Positions 26,539 through 35,953 are shown, counted from the stretch's first letter. The stretch: 64,000 bases of DNA from Aureivirga sp. CE67 (GCF_015767245.1 NZ_JADOTV010000020.1:1-64000), one strand, 5' to 3'. The notes: a model not told the origin generated them from the letters alone. Numbers and translations are program-made.

Positions 26539-26601
26539 ATGTTGAATTTACAAAATAATATCTGGTGGCACAGCTCTCTTATCAAAATAAGTGAGGAGTA
26601 A
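26539..26601 (+). CDS. trpL: trp leader peptide with tandem Trp codons
   Basis: A 20-codon ORF begins at ATG 26539 and ends at TAA 26599-26601. It contains two adjacent TGG codons (IWWHS at residues 8-12), placed ahead of a hairpin terminator and trpE. This is the classic setting for ribosome-mediated attenuation: tryptophan shortage would stall the ribosome at the Trp codons. It is too short for usual gene calling. The position, tandem Trp and downstream terminator together make this secure. Confidence 0.88.
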   Translation: MLNLQNNIWWHSSLIKISEE

Positions 26602-26633
26602 CGCTATATACTATTTTTAAAAATATATACAAG

Positions 26634-26663
26634 GGGCTTATCTTCACGATAAGCCCTTTTTTT
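26634..26663 (+). terminator. trp attenuator
   Basis: GGGCTTATC, loop TTCAC, GATAAGCCC and T7 form a strong terminator 32 bases after the leader stop and 12 bases before the trpE ATG. A second CTTATC in the leader coding region (26578-26583) can pair with GATAAG of the right arm and so could disrupt the hairpin. The exact antiterminator is inferred. Confidence 0.88.
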
Positions 26664-26675
26664 GTGCAATAAATC

Positions 26676-28067
26676 ATGAGAAAATTTAAATTTGAAACCA
26701 TTTCGGAAAAATATCTTTCAGACACAATCACACCAGTGAGTTTGTATTTGAAGATTCGCGACAAATTTGCAAATAGCCTTTTGTTGGAAAGTTCGGATTA
26801 TCATACGAAAGAAAACAGCTTTTCTTTTTTATGTGTAGAACCAATGTTGACAATCAAAGCTGAAGAGGAAAATGTGAGTTTTTCTTATTACAATGAAATT
26901 TTAGAAGAGAAAATAATTGAAAATAATTTTTCAGAAGTTTTTGAGGTTTTTAAAAGAAATATTGAAATTGAGCAAACAAAAAAAACAGAAAATTTCAATG
27001 GATTCTATGGTTATATGACTTTCGAATCTGTACAATATTTTGAGAAATTAAAATTCACAAATCCAAAACCAAGCTCTGAAATTCCAACGCTTCAATTCAG
27101 CTTTTTTAGATTTATCATTGCTATAAATCATTTCAAAAATGAATTATACATTCTTGAAAATAAACCTAAAAATGAAAATTCTAGAATTGAAGAAATTAAA
27201 AAATATCTGGTTTCTTCTTCTTTGACAAATTATAGTTTTCAAACTGTCGGTGAAGAATCTTCTAATTGCACAAACGAAGAATTTAAAAATTATGTGACTA
27301 ACGCTAAAGCACATTGTCAACGTGGAGATGTGTTTCAAATGGTAGTTTCTCGTCAATTTAAACAAGATTTTTCTGGTGATGATTTCAATGTTTATCGTGC
27401 TCTTCGTTCGATAAATCCTTCTCCATATCTTTTTTATTTTGATTATGGAAGTTTTAAATTAATGGGTTCTTCTCCGGAAGCGCAGTTGAAAATTAAAGAT
27501 AAAAAAGCAATCATGCACCCTATTGCTGGGACTTTCAAGAGAACAGGAAATGATGAAGAAGACAGAAAATTAGCCGTACAACTTTCAGAAGATGAAAAGG
27601 AAAATGCAGAACATGTGATGTTAGTAGATTTGGCTAGAAATGATTTAAGTCGTCATGCGTCCAATGTGAATGTGGAAGTTTTCAAAGAAATTCAGTTTTT
27701 TAGTCATGTGATTCATTTAGTTTCATCTGTGGAAGGGAAATTAAAAGACGATTCGATTCAGATGATTGGTGGAACTTTTCCTGCTGGAACTCTAAGTGGA
27801 GCTCCAAAATATAAAGCCATGGAGTTAATCAATAAATATGAAAATCAGCAACGTGGTTTTTATGGTGGAGGAATTGGTTTTATAGGTTTAAATGATGATG
27901 TAAATTTGGCTATTGCAATTCGCTCATTTGTAAGCAAAAATAATTCACTTTATTACCAAGCTGGAGCTGGAGTTGTGATTCATTCGGAAGAAGAAAAAGA
28001 ATTACAAGAAGTAAATCATAAGCTTGCTGCTTTGAAAAAAGCATTGCATTTGGCAGAAACAATTTGA
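26676..28067 (+). CDS. trpE: Anthranilate synthase component I
   Basis: This 463-residue enzyme makes anthranilate from chorismate with TrpG. The N-terminal region has NSLLLESSD (34-41), the segment that forms the tryptophan feedback site in TrpE. The chorismate-binding core follows: QRGDVFQMVVSRQF, PSPYLFYFDYG, GSSPE, HPIAGTFKRTG, DEKENAEHVMLVDLARNDL, and FPAGTLSGAPK. The length is standard for Bacteroidota. It heads trpEGDCFBA and is preceded by the leader peptide and attenuator. Confidence 0.97.
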   Translation: MRKFKFETISEKYLSDTITPVSLYLKIRDKFANSLLLESSDYHTKENSFSFLCVEPMLTIKAEEENVSFSYYNEILEEKIIENNFSEVFEVFKRNIEIEQTKKTENFNGFYGYMTFESVQYFEKLKFTNPKPSSEIPTLQFSFFRFIIAINHFKNELYILENKPKNENSRIEEIKKYLVSSSLTNYSFQTVGEESSNCTNEEFKNYVTNAKAHCQRGDVFQMVVSRQFKQDFSGDDFNVYRALRSINPSPYLFYFDYGSFKLMGSSPEAQLKIKDKKAIMHPIAGTFKRTGNDEEDRKLAVQLSEDEKENAEHVMLVDLARNDLSRHASNVNVEVFKEIQFFSHVIHLVSSVEGKLKDDSIQMIGGTFPAGTLSGAPKYKAMELINKYENQQRGFYGGGIGFIGLNDDVNLAIAIRSFVSKNNSLYYQAGAGVVIHSEEEKELQEVNHKLAALKKALHLAETI

Positions 28068-28246
28068 GTTAGTTTTAATTTGTAACAAAATATTATTATT
28101 GTTTAGTATGATGATATTTTGAAGTATTTTTTGGAATGCATAGCAGAGCTACGTATGATAAAAAAGACAATAAAAGATTATCGTAATAAACAACAAGAAC
28201 TTTTGAGGTAAATTGAAATTAGCTCACCAATTAAAAGAAGAGAAAA

Positions 28247-28828
28247 ATGAAAATTATAATTATAGATAACTACGATTCATTCACTTATAACTTGGTTCAC
28301 ATGGTGGAAAAAATCACAGGAGAATTGCCAAGTGTTTTTAGAAATGATGAAATTTCTGTAGCAGAAGTTGCTGCTTATGATATGATTATTCTTTCGCCAG
28401 GCCCTGGAATTCCTGAAGAAGCTGGGATTTTGAAAGATGTGATTAGAGAATACACTGGAAAGAAACCAATTTTTGGAGTTTGTTTAGGATTGCAAGCTAT
28501 TACAGAAGTTTTTGGTGGAAAAATTATCAATATGAATGAAGTATTTCATGGAGTTTCTACACCTATGAAAGTTGTGAAAAATGATTCTATTGTTTTTCAA
28601 AATATTCCACAAACTTTTGAAGCTGCTCGATACCATTCTTGGATTGCAAGTAGAGAAAATTTCCCAGAAGAATTGGAAATTACTGCAACGGATGAAACGG
28701 ATGGAATTATGGCAATTCGACACAAAGAATTTAATATAAGTGCTGTACAATTTCATCCAGAATCTGTGTTAACTCCTGAAGGAACGCAGATGGTGAAAAA
28801 TTTTATCGAACATGCTAAATTGAATTAA
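28247..28828 (+). CDS. trpG: Anthranilate synthase component II
   Basis: This 193-residue class I glutamine amidotransferase supplies ammonia to TrpE. The triad is seen as Cys79 in FGVCLGLQ, and His170 with Glu172 in FHPESVLTPEG. SPGPGIPEEAG forms the oxyanion region. The same subunit may also serve PabB. The 179-base gap after trpE is unusually large for this operon and holds only a short unstarted reading frame, no convincing gene. Confidence 0.96.
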   Translation: MKIIIIDNYDSFTYNLVHMVEKITGELPSVFRNDEISVAEVAAYDMIILSPGPGIPEEAGILKDVIREYTGKKPIFGVCLGLQAITEVFGGKIINMNEVFHGVSTPMKVVKNDSIVFQNIPQTFEAARYHSWIASRENFPEELEITATDETDGIMAIRHKEFNISAVQFHPESVLTPEGTQMVKNFIEHAKLN

Positions 28829-28829
28829 A

Positions 28830-29816
28830 ATGAAAGCGATTTTAAATGCACTTTTTGAACATAAAACTTTAAACAAAAAAGAAGCAAAAGAAGTTCTGAT
28901 TGCTATTGCAAATAATCAATACAATCCTTCGCAAATTGCTGCTTTTATGACAGTTTTCTTGATGCGTCCAATTTCTGTTGATGAATTGATTGGTTTTCAA
29001 GAAGCTTTGCTAGAATTGGCTATTAAAGTTGATTTATCAGATTATGAAACGATTGATTTATGTGGAACTGGAGGAGATGGAAAAAATACGTTTAATATTT
29101 CGACTTTAACTTCTTTCATCGTTGCTGGAGCAGGATATAAGGTTGCAAAACACGGAAATTATGGTGTTTCTTCTTTTTGTGGATCATCGAATTTGTTAGC
29201 ACATCTTGGTTATGAATTTACAACAGATTCTTCTATCTTAAAGAAACAGTTGGAGGAAGCAAATATTTGCTTTTTACACGCACCTCTTTTTCATCCTGCG
29301 ATGAAAGCTGTTGCGCCAATTCGTAAAGAATTAGGATTGAAAACATTTTTTAATATTCTAGGTCCATTAGTAAATCCGAGTCAACCAACACATCAAATGG
29401 TTGGAGTTTTTAATTTGGAAGTTGCGAGAGCTTATAATTATGTTTTTCAGCAAAAGGAAAATAAAAAATATACAATTGTTCACAGTTTAGATGGTTATGA
29501 CGAAATTTCTTTGACAGGAGATTTTAAAATTATTTCTAAAGAAAAAGAACAATTATTAAAACCAGAATTTTTCGAGAAAAAAACAATTGAACCAGAAGCA
29601 ATTTTTGGAGGAAATTCTGTTGAAAGTTCTGCGAAAATTTTCACTACTATTTTAAATGGAAATGGAACAAAAGAACAAAATGATGTTGTTTTAACAAATG
29701 CTGCTTTTGCAATTCAAACAATGAATGAAAAGCTTAATTTTGAACAAGCGTACGAACAAGCCGAATCTTCGTTATTTGGTTTAAAAGCAAAACATACTTT
29801 AGACAAAATTATATAA
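28830..29816 (+). CDS. trpD: Anthranilate phosphoribosyltransferase
   Basis: This 328-residue enzyme joins anthranilate to PRPP. Marker motifs are CGTGGDGKNTFNIST (78-92) binding the phosphate of PRPP, KHGNYGVSSFCGSS (about 108-121), and PLVNPSQPTHQMVGVF. It starts one base after the trpG stop. There is no fusion to TrpG as in enterobacteria. Confidence 0.97.
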   Translation: MKAILNALFEHKTLNKKEAKEVLIAIANNQYNPSQIAAFMTVFLMRPISVDELIGFQEALLELAIKVDLSDYETIDLCGTGGDGKNTFNISTLTSFIVAGAGYKVAKHGNYGVSSFCGSSNLLAHLGYEFTTDSSILKKQLEEANICFLHAPLFHPAMKAVAPIRKELGLKTFFNILGPLVNPSQPTHQMVGVFNLEVARAYNYVFQQKENKKYTIVHSLDGYDEISLTGDFKIISKEKEQLLKPEFFEKKTIEPEAIFGGNSVESSAKIFTTILNGNGTKEQNDVVLTNAAFAIQTMNEKLNFEQAYEQAESSLFGLKAKHTLDKII

Positions 29817-29822
29817 GACAAA

Positions 29823-30623
29823 ATGGAAAATATTTTAGATAAAATTGTAGCATATAAAAAGCAAGAAGTTGAGAAATTCAAAGCAGAAGTTCCTTTGAAA
29901 AAACTGATTGAAAGTCCGAATTTTAAAAGAAAAACGATTTCTCTAAAAGATGCTTTAACTCGTGTTGGAGGAACAGGAATTATTGCTGAATATAAAAGAA
30001 AATCGCCTTCAAAAGGAGTAATTAATTCGGAATCTACTATTGCAGATGTAACAAAAGGTTATTTAAAAGCTGGAGTTGCTGCACAATCTATCTTGACGGA
30101 TACTGCTTTTTTTGGAGGAAATATGATGGATCTTATGCTTGCAAGAGTGGAAAATAATATCATTCCAATTTTGAGAAAAGATTTTATCGTAGATGCTTTT
30201 CAGATTGTAGAAGCGAAAGCAATTGGTGCGGATGCAATTTTATTGATCGCTTCAATTTTGAATAAAGAAGAATTAAAACATTATGGAAAACTTGCAGAAG
30301 ATCTTGGTTTGGAAGTTCTGTATGAAGTTCATGATGAAAGAGATTTAGATAAACTAGAATTGTCAAATAAAATTATCGGTGTGAATAATCGTGATTTAAA
30401 ATCTTTTGCAGTTTCTGTTGACAATTCACTTCGTTTGTCTGAAATGATTCCTGCTTCTTGTGTAAAAGTTTCTGAAAGTGGAATTAGCGATATTCACACA
30501 ATTAGAAATTTACAACAAGTTGGATTTAGAGGGTTTTTAATGGGAGAACATTTTATGAGCACAGATAATCCAGGATTGTCTTGTCAGAATTTCATTAAAG
30601 AATTGTATCCTACGAAACCATAA
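29823..30623 (+). CDS. trpC: Indole-3-glycerol-phosphate synthase
   Basis: This 266-residue TIM-barrel enzyme closes the indole ring. Visible signatures are IIAEYKRKSPSKG (with catalytic Glu and Lys), PILRKDFIVDAFQIVEA, LYEVHDERDLDKL, IIGVNNRDLKSF, and VSESGI, and the phosphate site GFLMGEHFM. It is a stand-alone TrpC, six bases after trpD. After it the operon is interrupted by 567 bases with repeat sequence before trpF. Confidence 0.97.
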   Translation: MENILDKIVAYKKQEVEKFKAEVPLKKLIESPNFKRKTISLKDALTRVGGTGIIAEYKRKSPSKGVINSESTIADVTKGYLKAGVAAQSILTDTAFFGGNMMDLMLARVENNIIPILRKDFIVDAFQIVEAKAIGADAILLIASILNKEELKHYGKLAEDLGLEVLYEVHDERDLDKLELSNKIIGVNNRDLKSFAVSVDNSLRLSEMIPASCVKVSESGISDIHTIRNLQQVGFRGFLMGEHFMSTDNPGLSCQNFIKELYPTKP

Positions 30624-30629
30624 ATATAA

Positions 30630-30664
30630 ATCTCTATCTCTCCTTTTTTAGGAGGGATAGAGAT
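30630..30664. repeat. Long hairpin after trpC
   Basis: Arms of 14 bases, ATCTCTATCTCTCC and GGAGGGATAGAGAT, pair except one G-U and enclose a seven-base loop. There is no T-run on either side, so it is a poor intrinsic terminator. It may stabilise the trpC end of the transcript or be a mobile palindromic unit. Confidence 0.65.
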
Positions 30665-30819
30665 AATAAACTAGCAAAAAACTTATTGAAAAACTAAAAT
30701 AAAACTTTACTAAAATAGTAAGGCTAGGGATTTTACGTCTTTATTTTTAAGGTTTAAAATATTTTAAAAAACTGTTTTTGAATAGGTTAAATGTTTTTTG
30801 AAGTTATGATGTTTGTTTT

Positions 30820-31104
30820 GCGAAAGGGATTGTAGTGGAAAGCTTTTTCTTTTTCAAAATTAGAGTTTCTTAGCAAACGGAGGCGACCAACGGAAGCCCA
30901 CGGATTGCTTAGAAAATCTTTTTTTGAAATGAAAAACTTGAAACGGAAAGCCCGACCCGTTTTCAACGTTTTTAGAAACGTTGAAAAAAGGGTTTCGCCC
31001 TGAATATTTGAACATAAAATCATAATAAATATTATCACGAATTATTATAAGGAAATTTTGTTTTATTTAAAACACACCCCTAGCCCCTCTCAAGAGGGGA
31101 AATT
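30820..31104 (+). repeat. Dispersed repeat, copy B, inside the trp operon
   Basis: This element has the same box order as copy A. It starts GCGAAAGGGATTGTAGTGG, carries an internal hairpin (CAACGTTTTTAGAAACGTTG) and ends with the intact CCCCTCT/AGAGGGG module. The 3' flank before the end module (ATTATAAGGAAATTTTG) is also shared with copy A, so the repeat reaches farther than the GC-rich boxes. It lies between trpC and trpF and lengthens the operon spacer to 567 bases. Confidence 0.8.
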
Positions 31105-31190
31105 GGAAATCTGAAAATATTTGTACAAAAAGTATCGTGACAGTAATTAACAATTGAATTTAAATTAAGAATTAAGCAAATCGTAATAAA

Positions 31191-31808
31191 ATGAAAATTA
31201 AAGTGTGTGGAATGAGAGAAGCGATGAATATTAATGCGTTGCTGGATGAAGAACCAAATTTTGTTGGTTATATTTTTTATGAAAAATCGAAAAGGTTTGT
31301 AGCGGATAATCCGAATATTACTTTTCCTGAAAATGTGAAAAAAGTTGGGGTTTTTGTCAATGCTACAGAAATGGAAATTGAGCAAAAAGTGAATGAATAT
31401 CATTTGGATTATGTGCAATTACACGGAAATGAAACGACGGAATTATGTTTTAATTTGATGAAGAAAAATATTTCGATCATTAAGGCATTTTCTGTGGATT
31501 CGACTTTCGATTTTCAGACTACAATACCTTATACACCTTATTGTTCTTTCTTCATTTTTGATACAAAAGGTCAGGAATATGGTGGAAATGGAACGAAATT
31601 TAATTGGGATTTGCTTCAAAATTATACAGGAATTCGTCCTTTTCTTTTAAGTGGCGGAATTGCGCCAAATGATGTTTCGAGTTTGAAAGATTTTCAGCAT
31701 GAGAAATTTATGGGAATCGACATCAATAGCGGATTTGAAACTTCGGCAGCATACAAGAATATTACGAAAATCAGACAATTTAAGACACAACTAAGAAATG
31801 AAATATAA
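31191..31808 (+). CDS. trpF: Phosphoribosylanthranilate isomerase
   Basis: This 205-residue TIM-barrel enzyme isomerises phosphoribosylanthranilate. KVCGMRE at 3-9 contains the catalytic Cys, [12 protein letters not shown] and VGVFVNA mark strands 2-3, YVQLHGNET strand 4, and [11 protein letters not shown] with the final GIDINSGFE bind phosphate and hold the catalytic Asp. Its stop overlaps the trpB start by 11 bases. Confidence 0.96.
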   Translation: MKIKVCGMREAMNINALLDEEPNFVGYIFYEKSKRFVADNPNITFPENVKKVGVFVNATEMEIEQKVNEYHLDYVQLHGNETTELCFNLMKKNISIIKAFSVDSTFDFQTTIPYTPYCSFFIFDTKGQEYGGNGTKFNWDLLQNYTGIRPFLLSGGIAPNDVSSLKDFQHEKFMGIDINSGFETSAAYKNITKIRQFKTQLRNEI

Positions 31809-32982
31809 AGTAGATAAAAATGGATATTACGGAGAGTTTGGAGGAGCTTTTATTCCTGAACTTTTATATCCGAATGTGGAAGAATTAGCTTTGAATTATG
31901 AACGAATTATCAGTTCAGAAGCTTTTCAGAAAGAATATATTCAACTTTTGAAAGATTATGTTGGAAGACCAACGCCATTGTATTTTGCAAAGCGATTGTC
32001 GGAAAAATATCATGTGCCGATTTATCTGAAAAGAGAAGATTTAAATCATACAGGGGCGCATAAAATTAATAATACTATTGGGCAGATTTTGATTGCAAAA
32101 CATTTGGGTAAAAAACGAATTATTGCAGAAACTGGAGCTGGGCAACATGGAGTAGCAACTGCAACGGTTTGTGCTTTGATGAATTTGGAATGTGTGGTTT
32201 ATATGGGAGCTGTGGATATTGAAAGGCAAGCGCCAAATGTTGCACGAATGAAAATGTTGGGTGCTACTGTGATTCCTGCGAAAAGTGGAAGTCAAACCTT
32301 GAAAGATGCTACAAACGAAGCAATTCGTGATTGGATTGGAAATCCAGAAGATACTTATTATTTAATCGGTTCTGTGGTTGGGCCGCATCCGTACCCAGAT
32401 ATGGTAGCGAAATTGCAATCGGTGATTAGTGAGGAAATCAAAGCGCAATTATTGGAAAAAACTGGAACGGAATTTCCAACGAAAATTATTGCTTGTGTTG
32501 GTGGAGGAAGTAATGCTGCTGGAGCTTTTTATCATTTTTTAGAGAATGAAAACGTTGAATTAATCGCTGTAGAAGCTGCTGGAAAAGGTGTGGAAACTGA
32601 AGAAACTGCTGCAACTTCTCAGGTTGGAGATATGGGAATTTTGCATGGAAGTAAAACTTTGTTAATGCAAGATGAATTTGGGCAAGTAATCGAGCCTTAT
32701 TCTATTTCAGCAGGTTTGGATTATCCAGGAGTTGGACCATTACATGCGCATTTATTTCAATCTAAAAGAGCTACTTTTTTAAATGCAACAGATATGGAAG
32801 CTTTGGAGGCTGCTTTAGAATTGACAAGATTGGAAGGAATCATTCCTGCTTTGGAATCGGCGCATGCTTTGGCAGTTTTATCAAAAATTAATTTCAAAAA
32901 AGACGATGTTGTGGTTTTAAATTTATCAGGAAGAGGAGATAAAGATTTGGCTACTTATCAAAAATACTTAGATCATGAATAA
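31798..32982 (+). CDS. trpB: Tryptophan synthase beta chain
   Basis: This 394-residue PLP enzyme condenses indole with serine. The PLP lysine is Lys89 in NHTGAHKIN. The phosphate loop GGGSNA, Glu in ETGAGQHG (catalytic Glu), and YFAKRL / GGPSLYH-like entry features match TrpB1. It overlaps trpF by 11 bases and trpA by 8, giving translational coupling. Confidence 0.98.
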   Translation: MKYKVDKNGYYGEFGGAFIPELLYPNVEELALNYERIISSEAFQKEYIQLLKDYVGRPTPLYFAKRLSEKYHVPIYLKREDLNHTGAHKINNTIGQILIAKHLGKKRIIAETGAGQHGVATATVCALMNLECVVYMGAVDIERQAPNVARMKMLGATVIPAKSGSQTLKDATNEAIRDWIGNPEDTYYLIGSVVGPHPYPDMVAKLQSVISEEIKAQLLEKTGTEFPTKIIACVGGGSNAAGAFYHFLENENVELIAVEAAGKGVETEETAATSQVGDMGILHGSKTLLMQDEFGQVIEPYSISAGLDYPGVGPLHAHLFQSKRATFLNATDMEALEAALELTRLEGIIPALESAHALAVLSKINFKKDDVVVLNLSGRGDKDLATYQKYLDHE

Positions 32983-33742
32983 ACTAAATAAAATATTCAA
33001 AGAGAAGAAAAATAGAATTTCTTCACTATTTTTTACTGCTGGATTTCCAACACTGGATAGTACAATTCCAATTTTAAAAACTTTAGAAAAAAATAAAATT
33101 GATTTTGTAGAAGTTGGAATGCCTTATTCAGATCCGATGGCAGATGGAGAAACAATTCAAAATAGCAGTAAAATAGCTCTGGAAAATGGAATGAATCTAG
33201 ATATTTTGTTTTCACAACTAGAAAAAGCGAAAAATGAAGTTTCTATTCCAATGGTTTTGATGGGATATTTGAATCAAGTTTTAAAATATGGAGTTGATAA
33301 ATTTTGTGAAAGATGTAAAACTTGTGGGATTGAAACGGTGATTTTACCAGATTTACCAATTTTTGAATATGAAAAGTTTTATAAAGAGAAATTTGAAAAA
33401 TATGGAATTCAAAATGTTTTTCTGATTACTCCACAAACTTCAGAAGAGCGAATTAGAAAAATTGATGCTTTGTCAGAAACTTTTATTTATGTAGTTGCTT
33501 CTGCTTCAATTACAGGAGCAAAAAGCTCTATTTCCGAAAAACAGATTTCTTATTTTGAAAGAATTCAGAAAATGAATTTAAAAAACCCAACAATGATTGG
33601 TTTTGGAATTTCAAATAAAGAAACTTTTGATGTGGCTTGTGAATATGCGAATGGAGCAATTATCGGAAGTGCATTTATCAAAATGATTTCTAATTCAGAA
33701 AATTATATGGAGGAATTTCAAGATTGGAATTTTACAAAATAG
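32975..33742 (+). CDS. trpA: Tryptophan synthase alpha chain
   Basis: This 255-residue TIM barrel cleaves indole-3-glycerol phosphate. Catalytic Glu46 and Asp57 are in [13 protein letters not shown], matching Glu49 and Asp60 of E. coli. [11 protein letters not shown] and GFGISNKET follow, with the phosphate site near GAIIGSAF. It overlaps trpB by eight bases. It ends the operon and faces a convergent candidate sRNA. Confidence 0.97.
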   Translation: MNKLNKIFKEKKNRISSLFFTAGFPTLDSTIPILKTLEKNKIDFVEVGMPYSDPMADGETIQNSSKIALENGMNLDILFSQLEKAKNEVSIPMVLMGYLNQVLKYGVDKFCERCKTCGIETVILPDLPIFEYEKFYKEKFEKYGIQNVFLITPQTSEERIRKIDALSETFIYVVASASITGAKSSISEKQISYFERIQKMNLKNPTMIGFGISNKETFDVACEYANGAIIGSAFIKMISNSENYMEEFQDWNFTK

Positions 33743-33745
33743 TTT

Positions 33746-33816
33746 AAAATAAAAACCCCGCTCTAATGAACGGGGAAAAATTGCTATGAAAAAGAGGGTA
33801 GGAGGGCTCCTACCAC
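33746..33816 (-). ncRNA. Candidate small RNA convergent to trpA
   Basis: On the minus strand, a consensus promoter (33821-33853) is followed within a few bases by a strong hairpin GGTAGGA-GCCC-TCCTACC, a pyrimidine-rich linker (CCTCTTTTTCATAGC), and a terminator CCCCG...CGGGG plus T5. The predicted RNA is about 70 nt. No ORF of note lies in it. The promoter, hairpin and terminator are all seen in sequence; that it is transcribed is inferred. It also could act as the end barrier for the trp operon through convergent transcription. Confidence 0.55.
33751..33775 (-). terminator. Terminator of the candidate small RNA
   Basis: On the minus strand CCCCG (complement of 33771-33775), ten-base loop, CGGGG (33756-33760), then TTTTTATTTT. 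The order of stem and T-run shows it works on the minus strand, not for trpA. Confidence 0.7.
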
Positions 33817-33820
33817 GTAG

Positions 33821-33853
33821 CAAATATATGTATATTTTTTTTAATAGAACAAA
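33821..33853 (-). promoter_or_regulatory. Promoter of the candidate small RNA
   Basis: On the minus strand TTTG (33850-33853), 21 bases, TATATTTG (33821-33828). The -7 box is an exact TAnnTTTG match. The spacer is three bases longer than at the trp promoter. Confidence 0.6.
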
Positions 33854-34028
33854 TAAATTTCTTAAAAAAATAAATATTTTATAATCCAATTCATTTAATC
33901 GTTGAGTTTTATGAGAATAACACAAAAATATTAGCATCAAAAGTTATAAAATTCAAAATTTAGCTTTAAAAAATTATCATGTTTGTAAAAATGTTAAATT
34001 TATTAAAGTTAATTTTAATTTGAATCTC

Positions 34029-34520
34029 ATGAATTTAATCCGATTTATCAAAGCATTTTTTGTTTTATTAATTTCATTGTATTTCTTTTTTGTCCTTTTT
34101 AATAATATTTTCTTTTGGGAAGCTAACTTCACTTATATTTTGAATATAATAGGTATGGATTCTATTTCTAGCTTTGCTTCTTCTCAAAGTTGGCGTTCTA
34201 TAAAATCTGAATTAGTAGTTAAGATTTTTTTCTCAATTATAATATTTTTTGAGACGATAATCTTTTTATTTACTCTTTATGGCGGAATCCAAATGCTGAA
34301 ACATTTAAGTAAATCCTCTGCTATATATAATCGTAAAAAAAAGTTTGCTATTCTAGGATTAACTTTATCTATTTTTCAATGGTTTTTTATTTTTATTACT
34401 ATTGGTGGTGAATGGTTTTTATCTTATTTATCAACAAATTTCAATTCCAAAAGTGCATCTGAGAGTTTGTTAATTTATATGTTCTTAATTTTAATTTTTA
34501 TAACTCAAAAAGATGAATAG
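34029..34520 (+). CDS. DUF2165-like small integral membrane protein
   Basis: I take the ATG at 34029 rather than the TTG nine bases earlier, giving 163 residues. Four transmembrane segments are evident (about 6-27, 60-82, 98-122, 142-160). Family-like signatures are FNNIFFWEANFTYI, the MDSISS-SW-RSIKSE pattern and GGEWFLSYLSTNFNS, matching the DUF2165 'GGEWF-mWqS' motif from memory. Function of the family is unknown. The gene is monocistronic. Confidence 0.75.
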   Translation: MNLIRFIKAFFVLLISLYFFFVLFNNIFFWEANFTYILNIIGMDSISSFASSQSWRSIKSELVVKIFFSIIIFFETIIFLFTLYGGIQMLKHLSKSSAIYNRKKKFAILGLTLSIFQWFFIFITIGGEWFLSYLSTNFNSKSASESLLIYMFLILIFITQKDE

Positions 34521-34710
34521 TTTAATTATTATTTATTTTCAACTTAAAATATCATCTATTTTAAAAATAATCTATTAGAAAAAACATCTAAAATATAATT
34601 ATCAATATCATATTTTTAGAATTTATTTTTAATAGTATTGACAATTAACGTTTTACAATTTTACATTATTAAATAGTTAAATGTTAAAAATAACAAATAT
34701 GTTAAAGTTG

Positions 34711-34718
34711 TAATTTTG
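34711..34718 (+). promoter_or_regulatory. Probable -7 box for the lipoprotein gene
   Basis: TAATTTTG fits TAnnTTTG and lies about 86 bases before the ATG at 34805. The rest of the 284-base gap is AT-rich and holds no visible gene. Confidence 0.4.
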
Positions 34719-34804
34719 AAGTGTTAAAAAAGTATTAAAGAAAGGTAATATAGTATTATTTCGATAAGTTTGTTTCGAATTATGAAAACTAAAAAATGTT
34801 TAAC

Positions 34805-35953
34805 ATGAAAAACTTATTACCGATCGTTACAGGAGTATCATTGGCATTAGCTTCTGTATCATGTGAAAAGCAAGAAGACTTTTCACCAGAACAAAACCTT
34901 CAAGTTGTAGAAGTTTCTTCTGCAGAAGATCAATTTATCCAAAACTTTATCAAAGTCTTTAAACAAGATCAAAATAGTGCTAGAATTGTAAATAGCATCA
35001 AAGAAAGTATAACACCTATCTTGTTTGAAACTCTATTTACGGATATTAATCAATCTGGTGAAGAAACTGATTTTATGAGAAGTTATTTGGATAAAATCTC
35101 AGCTACACAACGTACAAACCGTATCAAAGCTACAGAAGTTTGGATGCTAAATCCTGACAAATTCACAGAAGATTCATCATTATTATTTGCTTTTGCACCA
35201 GAAAATTTAGACGAAAAAAACATGTCTGAAGTAAAAGTGTATGATATTAATGGAAGAGCCGTGTATTTAGATGGGGTACAAAAACCAAATACTCCAATTA
35301 TTGTTTTTGAAAATAATGGTTTTGAAGCACTTAAATTAAAAACTGTACAGATGAATTCACTTTTACAACAAAGAGGATTACAATCATCTGGAATGCAGTT
35401 GAGACATCAGCAAATGCGTAATTCAGAAACTCCACAAAGTCTTGAAGTTACAAAAATGACTAAAATCACACTTCAGGATGATAAGGAACCATGGATTTTA
35501 GGAGCAGCAGAAATGTATGCGATTACTTCAGGTATTAAAGATGAAGACAATTCCCCTGAATTAAATATTATCCCGATGATCTATTTAGATTATGCTGGAG
35601 TTGCTTACCAACCACATCAAATTATGCTTTATTGGGAAGATTATCAGTTTGAAGCAGCAAATATTCAAATTTTCGAACAAGATGATCGTAGAAATTATAA
35701 AGATGTAGTAACGGATGTAGCTTCTGGAGTAACGGAAATTGCAGATTCTTTATCAGATCAACCTTGGGTTGGAGCATTAGGTTCTCTTGGAAGTGCTATT
35801 TTACAGGCCTTACCTGACAGCTGGTATACAAATGATGATGATTATGTAGATTCTTTTTTAACTCTTGAAAAAGGAGTTTCTTATACAGAACATCCTGGAG
35901 CTGCAGTAAATGCAGTTGCAGATTTTGAACCATTAACAATTAATCAGAATTAA
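34805..35953 (+). CDS. Lipoprotein, DUF3103-like
   Basis: Starting at 34805 gives 382 residues with the signal MKNLLPIVTGVSLALASVSC, Cys20 being the lipidated residue; an ATG nine bases earlier is also possible. Phrases such as TPIIVFENNGFEAL and KITLQDDKEPWILGAAEMYAI resemble DUF3103 proteins, which are secreted and of unknown function. The C-terminal part has a Gly/Ala-rich segment (GALGSLGSAILQAL). It is monocistronic with a strong terminator. Confidence 0.6.
   Translation: MKNLLPIVTGVSLALASVSCEKQEDFSPEQNLQVVEVSSAEDQFIQNFIKVFKQDQNSARIVNSIKESITPILFETLFTDINQSGEETDFMRSYLDKISATQRTNRIKATEVWMLNPDKFTEDSSLLFAFAPENLDEKNMSEVKVYDINGRAVYLDGVQKPNTPIIVFENNGFEALKLKTVQMNSLLQQRGLQSSGMQLRHQQMRNSETPQSLEVTKMTKITLQDDKEPWILGAAEMYAITSGIKDEDNSPELNIIPMIYLDYAGVAYQPHQIMLYWEDYQFEAANIQIFEQDDRRNYKDVVTDVASGVTEIADSLSDQPWVGALGSLGSAILQALPDSWYTNDDDYVDSFLTLEKGVSYTEHPGAAVNAVADFEPLTINQN

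Noticed and set aside
30787-31038. 83-codon minus-strand ORF
   Set aside because: It is a chance frame in dispersed repeat copy B.
33756-33775. trpA terminator on the plus strand
   Set aside because: The CCCCG/CGGGG hairpin is followed by A residues on the plus strand; the T-run is on the minus strand, so it serves the opposite transcript.
33786-33890. Small plus-strand ORF after trpA
   Set aside because: It passes through a hairpin and a minus-strand promoter, has low-complexity sequence, and no coding signs.
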